Source of the DNA: Roseburia sp. CAG:10041_57
Lineage (GTDB): Bacteria; Bacillota; Clostridia; Lachnospirales; Lachnospiraceae
DNA length: 64,000 nt
Reading direction: 5' to 3'
NCBI GenBank assembly: GCA_001916965.1
Contig: MNTL01000002.1
Span: 172,897-236,896, forward strand
The notes beneath the pieces are model-generated. The model was not told the DNA's origin. It did not search any database and was given only the letters and a program-made list of their open reading frames with translations. Of this stretch, positions 8,658 to 16,164 are shown piece after piece (the stretch's first letter is position 1; every line of letters starts with the position of its first letter). Made by a program: the position numbers and the translations under genes.

Positions 8658-9902
8658 ATGGCAGAGAGAGATATTATAATCAAAGCAGACAATGTCTATA
8701 AGGAATATACGCTGGGGAGTATCAGCGGTCGTTCCTTTTATGAAGAATTATTGAGAAGAAAGAACAAGGAACAGGCGAAGCTGCCACAGAGAAAGAAGAT
8801 CAATGCGCTGAATGGTGTCAGCTTTGAAATCGAAAGAGGAGAAGCAGTGGGAATCATTGGAGCCAATGGAGCGGGAAAATCTACTTTATTAAAGATTCTC
8901 TCCAGAATCACAGCGCCCACTTCCGGTAAAGTATATCTGGATGGTACGTTATCCAGTATGCTGGAAGTAGGAACCGGCTTTCACCCTGAATTAAGCGGCA
9001 GGGAGAATATCTACATAAACGGTACGATTCTTGGCATGACCAGAAAAGAGATAGACTCCAAGATTGAAGACATCATTGCCTTTTCTGAGATCAGGGAATT
9101 CATTGATACGCCGGTGAAGCGTTATTCCTCAGGTATGTATGTGAAGCTGGCTTTTGCGGTAGCGGCGTATCTGGAATCAGACATTATGATACTGGATGAA
9201 GTACTGGCAGTAGGAGATATGAAATTTCAGAAGAAATGTCTGGATAAGATGCAGGAGCTGTCTTCCAAAGAAGGCAGAACGGTACTCTGTGTCAGTCATA
9301 ACATGGTTACGATCAGCAAATTCTGCAAGCGTTGTATCGTGCTGGATAAAGGCTCTGTTATCTTTGACGGAGATACCGGTGAAGCGATTCAGGAGTATTT
9401 CGGAGAGAAGAAGAGCACAGAGACCTTTATAGATTTCTCGAATAACCGCCGTTTCCTGTGGCTGCAGAGGGACGAAGTCAGACTATTGACAGCAGAGTAT
9501 GTAAATAAAAATGACGCCGTATTCTGGGAAGGCGAGAAGATACGGCAGCATTTTAAATGGAAATATAACAAGAATGTTGTAAACCTGTGCTTGAGAGTAG
9601 AGGTCTTTGACAGCGTGGAGAACCCTGTGTGTGCGGCTTTTATCTACGATATAGACAGTCGTGATGCGGGGGAACAGGGCGAAATCACAGTGGATATGGA
9701 TATTTCTTTGTTACGTGAGGGTAAATATAAGACAATATATACGTTATTTGTAAGGGACACGAATAATGAAAGTGTTGATCTGGATTGTGTAAATGGACTG
9801 GAATTTGAAAAGAAAATCATAACACAAAGCGAGATTGTATGGCATTCCAAGTCCTGGGGCTCAATAGAACTGCCACAGCTCGAAATGGTTGAGGTGCAGT
9901 AA
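8658..9902 (+). CDS. ABC exporter ATP-binding protein with Wzt-like C-terminal domain
   Basis: 414 aa. The N-terminal ~245 residues are the nucleotide-binding domain: Walker A GANGAGKS at 68-75, the signature YSSGMYVKLAF, Walker B IMILDEVLAVGD and the switch His in VSHN. Residues from about 260 form a beta-rich extension like the glycan-recognition domain of Wzt, which in characterised systems reads the terminal modification of the polymer before export. It is the partner of the permease at 4314. Having a substrate-sensing domain in the same operon as acyl-modification genes makes it possible that an acyl group is part of the export signal, but that is inference. Confidence 0.92.
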   Translation: MAERDIIIKADNVYKEYTLGSISGRSFYEELLRRKNKEQAKLPQRKKINALNGVSFEIERGEAVGIIGANGAGKSTLLKILSRITAPTSGKVYLDGTLSSMLEVGTGFHPELSGRENIYINGTILGMTRKEIDSKIEDIIAFSEIREFIDTPVKRYSSGMYVKLAFAVAAYLESDIMILDEVLAVGDMKFQKKCLDKMQELSSKEGRTVLCVSHNMVTISKFCKRCIVLDKGSVIFDGDTGEAIQEYFGEKKSTETFIDFSNNRRFLWLQRDEVRLLTAEYVNKNDAVFWEGEKIRQHFKWKYNKNVVNLCLRVEVFDSVENPVCAAFIYDIDSRDAGEQGEITVDMDISLLREGKYKTIYTLFVRDTNNESVDLDCVNGLEFEKKIITQSEIVWHSKSWGSIELPQLEMVEVQ

Positions 9903-9904
9903 GA

Positions 9905-10972
9905 ATGAAGGATTCCAATAAGATATACAAAAATAAAATGAGCATGTTTGATCTGTTGAAGGGGATTGCTATTTTTATTGTTGTGTTCTGGCATACATAT
10001 GATTACTGGAATGGGAATCCTGCACTGATTGGTATTCAGATTCCCCTGAATCTGATCTGGCTTGGACTGATGCCGTCTTTTCTCATGGCGGGCGGTTACT
10101 GGTATAAGCCAAAGCCTGTAGCAGGTTATACGAAAAATCAGATAAGTGCATTGATGAAGCCATATGCTTTCGTAGGCATTATGGCAGCGGGATGCTGTGC
10201 CGTCATTAATTATATCAGATATCATTCCCTGAGATCCGCATATGGTGGAGCAAGGGGCATTGCACTTGGATTTATCACTGGCAGCTCCAACGTGTATACA
10301 ATTAAGGGCAGAATCATTTGTAATCTTGGCCCGGCATGGTTTCTGTTTACTCTTTGCTGGGCATGCGTGATTCTCAACCTGATCATGCGGAGTAATCTGA
10401 AATATAAGAAGACACTGATCGTTGGACTGCTGGTAATCGGCATTGCACTGGAGCGTATACCGTGGCTTCCGCTGTGTCCGAGCGCCGTACTGGAGGCAGT
10501 ATTTACGCTGTATTGTGGTTATTGGCTGAAACAATCCAAATTCCTGCTGCGTAAGTGGACAGCCAGAGACTATATCCTGATGACGGTTCTGGTGATTCTT
10601 GGATATGTAGTGGGAATCAGCATCATGTTCCATGGTGGTGCACAGTCCTATATTGCCCGCATCGTGCCGGGGATTCCACATGCAGTCCTTAATATGCGTA
10701 TCGTACTGCATTTAGAGCATATCCAGAATAAGGTGACGGATTTCGTGCGTAAGCTGGGGCGCTATTCTTTGTGGATATTTGTTGTACATTCCATAGAAGT
10801 ATTGAGCTTTGACTGGCATATCCTCAGTGAACAGGAGATATTCATGCGTAATCCCCTGCTTGGACTTGTTGTTATTTTCACCATCAGGGTGGCTGTGATC
10901 ACGATTGGATGTCTGATAGTTTCCAGGATAAATAAGTTTCTGATTCGGAGGACGAAGCATGGGATTTTTTGA
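9905..10972 (+). CDS. Acyltransferase-3 family membrane protein (second copy)
   Basis: 355 aa polytopic membrane protein, distantly similar to the protein at 7302. The first helix carries the family Asp...His pattern (MFDLLKGIAIFIVVFWHTYDYW). It starts two bases after the Wzt stop and overlaps the downstream ligase by 14 bases. The direct coupling acyltransferase-ligase-carrier from here to 12556 parallels the acyltransferase-carrier pair at 7302-8599. The acyl group and acceptor sugar are unknown. A long antisense open frame runs across this gene but has no coding signs. Confidence 0.87.
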   Translation: MKDSNKIYKNKMSMFDLLKGIAIFIVVFWHTYDYWNGNPALIGIQIPLNLIWLGLMPSFLMAGGYWYKPKPVAGYTKNQISALMKPYAFVGIMAAGCCAVINYIRYHSLRSAYGGARGIALGFITGSSNVYTIKGRIICNLGPAWFLFTLCWACVILNLIMRSNLKYKKTLIVGLLVIGIALERIPWLPLCPSAVLEAVFTLYCGYWLKQSKFLLRKWTARDYILMTVLVILGYVVGISIMFHGGAQSYIARIVPGIPHAVLNMRIVLHLEHIQNKVTDFVRKLGRYSLWIFVVHSIEVLSFDWHILSEQEIFMRNPLLGLVVIFTIRVAVITIGCLIVSRINKFLIRRTKHGIF

Positions 10973-12344
10973 TGTATCAGAGAGATGGGCAGAGAATTAC
11001 AGCGGCTGGATTGCAGTAGAGGAATCCAATGGATACCATATCACTTATCGGGAAATGGCAGAAGTAATCAGGAATCATACAGGATTCTATCAGGACTTGC
11101 AATATGACAGAATTGCAGTGCTTGGCGCGGCTTCCTTTGCCTGGTTTGCGCATGCATACAGCGTGCTTGCAGCAGGTAAGACCCTGATCGCACCGGATGC
11201 GCTTTTGCCTGTGGAGGATATGGTGACACTGCTAAAATATGCAGACACACAAGTAGTGTATACAGATGAGAAGGACAGGAAGCTTGCCAGGGCGCTGGAA
11301 CAGGAAAATATCAGATATGAAGTATATCCGCAGCATATTGCAGAACGGACAGCATATGATATAGAGAATGAAGATGGACATATTATGTTCTTTACCTCAG
11401 GAACATCCGGCAGAGCAAAAGGTGTAGTTGTGCCTTTTAGCGCATTGTATGCGAATGCCTTCAAGGTCAGGGAATGGCTGGCGTCAGGGTATGAAGGTAA
11501 AGTATACCTGCCTATGCCAACAGGACATTTGTATGCGAATTTTATAGCACTGGCATTCTGGAATCAGGGACGAACCCTGTGTATGGGGAATCCCAGACAT
11601 ATTGCAGAAGAGATTGTGTATTTCAAGCCTGCCGTTCTGTCCATCGTGTCCAGTATGGCAGAGTATCTGTTGCAGAATGGGCAGCAGGGAGAGAATACAA
11701 AGGTGATTACAGTAGCCGGTTCCAGGTGCGAGAGAAGTCTTGAAGAACTGGCGGCTGCACAGGGAATCCGGATGCAGAACCTCTATGGAGCTTCGGAGAC
11801 CGCCGGGGCAGCAGCGATGAGTCGGATAGGAGATCATGTGGATCATCTGACCGCAGTGGAGGGTTTGAGCCTTTTCCTGGAAGATGGAGAATTAGTTATC
11901 TCTAACCCTGACTGTATGACAGAATATTATAAGAAGCCGAAGGAGACACAGGAAGTATTGCAAAAAGGCTGTATTTATCTTGGAGATCAGGCGGCATTGC
12001 ATGAGGATGGCACCTGGAACATTCTGGGGCGCAGACAGGACATGATTTCCATGAAGAACGGAAACAAGCTGTATTATCAGGAGATGGATGAAGAGCTGTC
12101 TCAGATTGAGGCTGTCAGAGAAGCCTGCGTATTGTATACAGATGACAGGATTATAGCGGTGATTGTGGCGAATCAGGAAGACCAGAAGCAGATACGTTCA
12201 AGAATCAAGGTATATAATAAGAAGCAGCCTTATTATAGGAAGATAGAGGATATCTGGTTCAGACAGGATGCTTTTCCAAGAACCAGTATGGGTAAGATGA
12301 TTCGAAAAAATATGATAGAAGAGTATAAGGAGCAGAGGACATGA
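10959..12344 (+). CDS. AMP-forming acyl/aminoacyl ligase (adenylation enzyme)
   Basis: 461 aa member of the ANL adenylating superfamily. Key motifs are all present: the P-loop FFTSGTSGRAKG (144-155), NLYGASET, the GDQAALHEDG core, the hinge region GRRQDMISMKNG, and the C-terminal PRTSMGK with the catalytic Lys446. It should activate a carboxylic or amino acid as adenylate and load it on a carrier thiol. It is slightly shorter than typical acyl-CoA synthetases and closer in length to DltA-like enzymes. The start has GGAGG eight bases upstream and lies inside the preceding acyltransferase; the stop overlaps the start of the carrier at 12341. The activated acid cannot be told from the sequence. 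Confidence 0.88.
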   Translation: MGFFDVSERWAENYSGWIAVEESNGYHITYREMAEVIRNHTGFYQDLQYDRIAVLGAASFAWFAHAYSVLAAGKTLIAPDALLPVEDMVTLLKYADTQVVYTDEKDRKLARALEQENIRYEVYPQHIAERTAYDIENEDGHIMFFTSGTSGRAKGVVVPFSALYANAFKVREWLASGYEGKVYLPMPTGHLYANFIALAFWNQGRTLCMGNPRHIAEEIVYFKPAVLSIVSSMAEYLLQNGQQGENTKVITVAGSRCERSLEELAAAQGIRMQNLYGASETAGAAAMSRIGDHVDHLTAVEGLSLFLEDGELVISNPDCMTEYYKKPKETQEVLQKGCIYLGDQAALHEDGTWNILGRRQDMISMKNGNKLYYQEMDEELSQIEAVREACVLYTDDRIIAVIVANQEDQKQIRSRIKVYNKKQPYYRKIEDIWFRQDAFPRTSMGKMIRKNMIEEYKEQRT

Positions 12345-12556
12345 AAGAAGAATTGATGGAATTGATCAGAAACATGGTGGCAGATGATGAAATGGAGCTT
12401 ACAGAAGATTCAGAATTTGTAGATGATCTTGGGTTGAGTTCCATGGAGTTCTTCAATCTGATCAGTCAGGTAGAGGGACAGTTTCATGTGAAGTTTACGG
12501 ACAGAGAGATTCAGAATCTGGAAACAATTGGAGATATGCTTGAAATCATAGACTGA
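12341..12556 (+). CDS. Acyl carrier protein (second copy)
   Basis: 71 aa. The attachment motif is DDLGLSSMEFF with Ser34 aligned to Ser39 of the first carrier. It is short and very acidic, comparable with DltC. The ATG overlaps the ligase stop (ATGA), so ligase and carrier are made together and the ligase most likely charges this carrier. It is the last gene before the operon-end hairpin. Confidence 0.88.
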   Translation: MKEELMELIRNMVADDEMELTEDSEFVDDLGLSSMEFFNLISQVEGQFHVKFTDREIQNLETIGDMLEIID

Positions 12557-12564
12557 AACAATCA

Positions 12565-12593
12565 TTGTACTTTAAGCGTAAATCCGTTATACT
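12565..12593 (+). promoter_or_regulatory. Promoter of manC, overlapping a terminator stem
   Basis: TTGTAC (12565-12570), 17 bases, then TATACT (12588-12593). The -10 element lies in the left arm of the hairpin at 12580-12625, so read-through transcription and initiation share the same bases. Confidence 0.65.
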
Positions 12594-12630
12594 AGATTCT
12601 ATAGGGAATCCGGGATAACGGATTTATTAT
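12580..12630 (+). terminator. Terminator of the glycan operon
   Basis: AAATCCGTTAT (12580-12590) pairs perfectly with ATAACGGATTT (12615-12625). A smaller GATTC/GAATC stem sits in the loop, and an A/T-rich tail follows. Confidence 0.6.
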
Positions 12631-12652
12631 TTACAGCGGAGGTAAGTTAGAT

Positions 12653-13972
12653 TTGAATATTATTTTGTTATCAGGAGGCAGTGGCAAGCGTCTCTGGCCT
12701 TTATCCAATGATATACGTTCCAAGCAGTTCATTAAGCTCTTTAAGGATGAGCAGGGCAACAGAGAGTCCATGGTGCAGCGTGTCTACAGACAGATCACAA
12801 CGGTAGACAGTGAGGCAAGGGTCACAATCGCTACCAGTAAGACACAGGTCAGTGCAATCCGTAATCAGTTAGGAGAACAGGTCAATGTCTGTGTAGAACC
12901 ATGTAGAAGAGATACATTTCCAGCCATTGCACTTGCAGCAGCATATCTTCATGATGTACAGGGTGTCGCAGAGGGTGAATGTGTGGCGGTCTGCCCGGTA
13001 GACCCTTATGTAGACAATTCCTACTATGAAGGTGTGAAGAGACTGGAAGAGCTTGTGCTTGCGGGCAATGCGAACCTGACACTTATGGGAATAGAGCCTA
13101 CTTATCCCAGTGAGAAATACGGTTATATTATTCCTGAATCTGCCGAGACTGTCAGCATGGTACGTGAATTCAAGGAGAAGCCTACTGTAGAAGTGGCAGA
13201 AGGATATCTGAGACAGGGAGCACTCTGGAATGCAGGTGTATTTGCTTTTAAATTAGGATATTTACTGGAGATTGCACATAAGCTCATTGATTTTACAGGA
13301 TATCAGGATCTCTATGAGAAGTATGCGACACTGACTAAGATCAGTTTTGACTATGCGGTGGTAGAGAAGGAGAACAGCATTCAGGTAATGCGTTATGCAG
13401 GTGACTGGAAAGACGTAGGAACCTGGAACATGATGACAGAGGTTATGTCTGACCAGAAGCTTGGCAATGTGACACTGGATGATAACTGTGAAGATACACA
13501 GGTTGTAAATGAGCTGGATATCCCGGTGCTGTGCATGGGCTGTAAGAATATGGTCGTTGCAGTCAGCAATGATGGTATTCTTGTGGCGGATAAAGAGCAG
13601 AGCAGCTATATGAAGCCATATGTAGAGGATATTGGTGGTGTCGTAAAATATGCGGAGAAATCCTGGGGCAGTTATACAGTCATTGACATGCAGCCTCTGT
13701 CCTATACAGTGCGTGTGAATCTCAAGCCTGGACATCAGATGAAGTATCACAGCCATCAGCACAGAGAAGAAGTATGGACAGTTGTATCCGGTCATGGCAG
13801 AGTCGTTCTGGATGATCTGATGCAGGAGATATCCGCAGGCAGTGTCATTAAGATACCGGCTGGCTGCAAGCATACCGTGATGGCAGACAGCGACCTGCAT
13901 CTGATCGAAGTACAGATTGGTAAAGACATATCCGTAGCAGACAAGGAAACATATCCATTAGACAGATCATAA
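12653..13972 (+). CDS. manC: Mannose-1-phosphate guanylyltransferase / mannose-6-phosphate isomerase-type bifunctional enzyme
   Basis: 439 aa. The N-terminal nucleotidyltransferase has LSGGSGKRLWPLS and KQFIKLF, then VCPVDPYV, PSEKYGYI, FKEKP and WNAGVFAF, all typical of GDP-mannose pyrophosphorylase. The C-terminal cupin (from about residue 330) has PGHQMKYHSHQHREE, the type II mannose-6-phosphate isomerase core. It makes GDP-mannose, a likely donor for the cluster's glycosyltransferases. Translation appears to start at TTG, with GGAGG ten bases upstream and no suitable ATG nearby. It has its own promoter behind the operon terminator. Confidence 0.92.
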   Translation: MNIILLSGGSGKRLWPLSNDIRSKQFIKLFKDEQGNRESMVQRVYRQITTVDSEARVTIATSKTQVSAIRNQLGEQVNVCVEPCRRDTFPAIALAAAYLHDVQGVAEGECVAVCPVDPYVDNSYYEGVKRLEELVLAGNANLTLMGIEPTYPSEKYGYIIPESAETVSMVREFKEKPTVEVAEGYLRQGALWNAGVFAFKLGYLLEIAHKLIDFTGYQDLYEKYATLTKISFDYAVVEKENSIQVMRYAGDWKDVGTWNMMTEVMSDQKLGNVTLDDNCEDTQVVNELDIPVLCMGCKNMVVAVSNDGILVADKEQSSYMKPYVEDIGGVVKYAEKSWGSYTVIDMQPLSYTVRVNLKPGHQMKYHSHQHREEVWTVVSGHGRVVLDDLMQEISAGSVIKIPAGCKHTVMADSDLHLIEVQIGKDISVADKETYPLDRS

Positions 13973-13981
13973 GGAGTTAGT

Positions 13982-14860
13982 ATGAGTACAATATATGCAT
14001 TAAGTAATGAACATATCTGTATCGAGGTCAGTTCCTTTGGTACAGAGCTGAAATCACTCAAAAGACAAAGCGACAGCAGAGAGTATATGTGGGATGCAAG
14101 ACCTGAATTCTGGAAAAGGACTTCCCCTGTTCTTTTCCCCATTGTAGGCGGGCTGCATGAAGGACAGTATCATTATGAAGGGAAGAGTTTCCAAATGTCC
14201 CAGCATGGCTTTGCCAGAGATATGGAATTTACACTGGTGCAGCAGGAGGCAGATTCCCTGACTTTTGCTCTGGAAGATAATGCAGAGACTCTTGCAAAGT
14301 ATCCTTTTCACTTTTGTCTGACGATTACCTATACCATTGTGGACAACCATCTCAAGATCACCTGGAAAGTGGATAACACCAATGACCACGTGATGTATTT
14401 CAGCATCGGTGGACATCCTGCTTTTCGTTGTCCAATCATAGAAGGAACCAGGCAGACAGACTATAAGCTGCATTTTGATACAGAAACAGAGATTACCTCT
14501 TCCATACTGGGCGAGGGAGGTCTTCTGACACATGACCACAAGACATATCCATTGAAACATGGTGAGCTTGCTGTTACAGAAGATCTTTTTGACCAGGATG
14601 CATTAGTAATAGAAGGAAATCAGGCACATGAGGTTTCCTTGTCATATGGTCAGGAGAAGCCTTATCTGACAGTGCGTTTCAATGCACCTTTATTCGGCAT
14701 CTGGTCTCCGCCAAAGAAAAATGCACCATTTATCTGCATTGAACCCTGGTATGGACGATGTGATAAAGCTGATTTTACAGGTGAACTGGATAAGAGAGAA
14801 TGGGGCAATACGTTGGACGCTGGAGAGTGCTTTGAAGCATCTTATGAAGTCATAGTGTAA
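13982..14860 (+). CDS. Aldose 1-epimerase family protein (LacX-like)
   Basis: 292 aa galactose-mutarotase-like beta-sandwich. FPIVGGLHEGQYHYEG, SQHGFARD and the SIGGHPAFRCP segment, which holds a candidate catalytic His, match the LacX-like branch of the family, along with a C-terminal FICIEPWYGR with the candidate catalytic Glu. It probably interconverts anomers of a free or phosphorylated sugar. It follows manC by nine bases with AAGGAG before the start, so it is in the same transcript. The substrate is unknown. Confidence 0.88.
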   Translation: MSTIYALSNEHICIEVSSFGTELKSLKRQSDSREYMWDARPEFWKRTSPVLFPIVGGLHEGQYHYEGKSFQMSQHGFARDMEFTLVQQEADSLTFALEDNAETLAKYPFHFCLTITYTIVDNHLKITWKVDNTNDHVMYFSIGGHPAFRCPIIEGTRQTDYKLHFDTETEITSSILGEGGLLTHDHKTYPLKHGELAVTEDLFDQDALVIEGNQAHEVSLSYGQEKPYLTVRFNAPLFGIWSPPKKNAPFICIEPWYGRCDKADFTGELDKREWGNTLDAGECFEASYEVIV

Positions 14861-14883
14861 GAAAGACGAGGCATAAGACTTAT

Positions 14884-15924
14884 ATGCAGAAAATGAAGTT
14901 AGGCCTGGCTGTGGCACTGGCGGCATGCATACTGTCGGGCTGTGGCAAGGAGCAGAATACAAATATAGAGCAGGGTATGCAGCTGCTGGAGCAGATGGAT
15001 TACAATGGAGCAATAGAAAGCTTTGAAGCTGCGATTGTATACAATGAAGATGAACAGCTGTTATACAGAGGTGAAGGTCTGGCATATATGGGATTGGGAG
15101 ACTATGAGCAGGCATCAGAGTGTTTCCTGAATTCTATCAGCTATGCCGGAGGCAATGTAACGAATCTGGAATTTGACACCAATTATTATCTGGCATCAGC
15201 GTATTATAAATTAGGCAAGTATGAGGATGCACAGAATATCTATTCTGCAATCATTGGATTGCGTGATAAAGATACAGATGCCTATTATCTGCGGGCATGT
15301 ACCTTATTAAAAGAAGGCAATTATGAATCGGCACTTGCGGATTTTGAGAAAGCCTTTTCACTGGCAACGGATAATCTGGAGCTGGTGACATCTGCCTACG
15401 AAGAGATGCAGGCAGCAGGCTTTGCAGAAGAGGGCAAGACATATATACAGAATTTCATGGATCAGCAGGATAAGAAACTGACAGATTCCCAGAAAGGAAT
15501 TCTCTATTATTATCTGGAAGATTATGCGAATGCGAGAATCTATCTGGATGGCGCATTGAACGGAACAGATGCGAAGGTCTCCCTGATGCTTGGACAGACC
15601 TATGAGAAGCTTGGTGATATGAACTATGCAGCAGTGGTATATCAGACCTATCTGGATGCCAATGCACCGGATGCTGCTATCTACAGCAGCCTTGGCAACT
15701 GCTACATGAAGCAGGAGAAATACGAAGATGCACTGGCTGCCTATGAAGCAGGAATCGAGATCGGAGATTCTGCCTGCCTGCAGAGTCTGAAATTCAATCA
15801 GATCGTTGCCAATGAGTACCTGGGTAACTTCGACAAGGCAAAGAGTCTCATTACAGATTATCTGAGCGTATATTCTGAAGATACCAAGGCACAGAGAGAG
15901 GCACAATTCCTGCAGACACGGTAA
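14884..15924 (+). CDS. TPR-repeat lipoprotein
   Basis: 346 aa. A lipoprotein signal peptide ends in the lipobox LSGC, so Cys20 would be lipidated and the protein anchored outside the membrane. The rest consists of tetratricopeptide repeats (for example the QLLEQMDYNGAIESFEAAI, YYKLGKYEDAQNIYSA and YMKQEKYEDALAAYEAGI segments), a scaffold for protein binding. No catalytic domain is visible. It follows the epimerase-like gene closely and may assist surface glycan assembly, but nothing in the sequence proves this. Confidence 0.88.
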   Translation: MQKMKLGLAVALAACILSGCGKEQNTNIEQGMQLLEQMDYNGAIESFEAAIVYNEDEQLLYRGEGLAYMGLGDYEQASECFLNSISYAGGNVTNLEFDTNYYLASAYYKLGKYEDAQNIYSAIIGLRDKDTDAYYLRACTLLKEGNYESALADFEKAFSLATDNLELVTSAYEEMQAAGFAEEGKTYIQNFMDQQDKKLTDSQKGILYYYLEDYANARIYLDGALNGTDAKVSLMLGQTYEKLGDMNYAAVVYQTYLDANAPDAAIYSSLGNCYMKQEKYEDALAAYEAGIEIGDSACLQSLKFNQIVANEYLGNFDKAKSLITDYLSVYSEDTKAQREAQFLQTR

Positions 15925-15982
15925 AACAGCATATTACAGGCTTTTTACAACATTTACATAAAAGTGACACGTGAGTCATAAA

Positions 15983-16030
15983 ACACAATATGTTGTATAC
16001 AAAAATAAAACAACAGGCGCTATTTAGTGT
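15983..16030 (+). promoter_or_regulatory. Pair of NrdR-box-like operators
   Basis: Box 1 at 15983-15998 (ACACAATATGTTGTAT) matches the NrdR consensus at about 14 of 16 positions. Box 2 at 16015-16030 (ends CTATTTAGTGT) matches less well on its left half. Their start-to-start distance is 32 bases, three helical turns, which is the usual spacing for NrdR pairs in front of ribonucleotide reductase genes. Confidence 0.7.
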
Positions 16031-16036
16031 GTTCGA

Positions 16037-16065
16037 TTGACTTATGCTTTAAGCCGTGCTAGTAT
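16037..16065 (+). promoter_or_regulatory. nrdD promoter
   Basis: TTGACT (16037-16042) and TAGTAT (16060-16065) with 17 bases between. The leader of about 90 bases contains a five-base-pair hairpin (16128-16142, GGCTG/CAGCC) that directly abuts the GGAGGAAGGAG ribosome binding site. Confidence 0.65.
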
Positions 16066-16164
16066 GAATTCATACACGGTCCTGCGATGCCAAGAGCATG
16101 CAAATGGGTTATGTAAATATGGGGGAAGGCTGTATGTCAGCCGGAGGAAGGAGCAAGTTATTCA

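Noticed and set aside
9644..10711. A 355-codon open frame on the minus strand across the second acyltransferase gene
   Set aside because: It lies fully antisense to a well-supported membrane protein and the Wzt end, has no ribosome binding site, and its translation is rich in Cys, His and Gln without domain features.
16066..16164. Cobalamin or other known riboswitch in the nrdD leader
   Set aside because: No GCCACTG-type core or other recognised conserved block; only two small hairpins are present.
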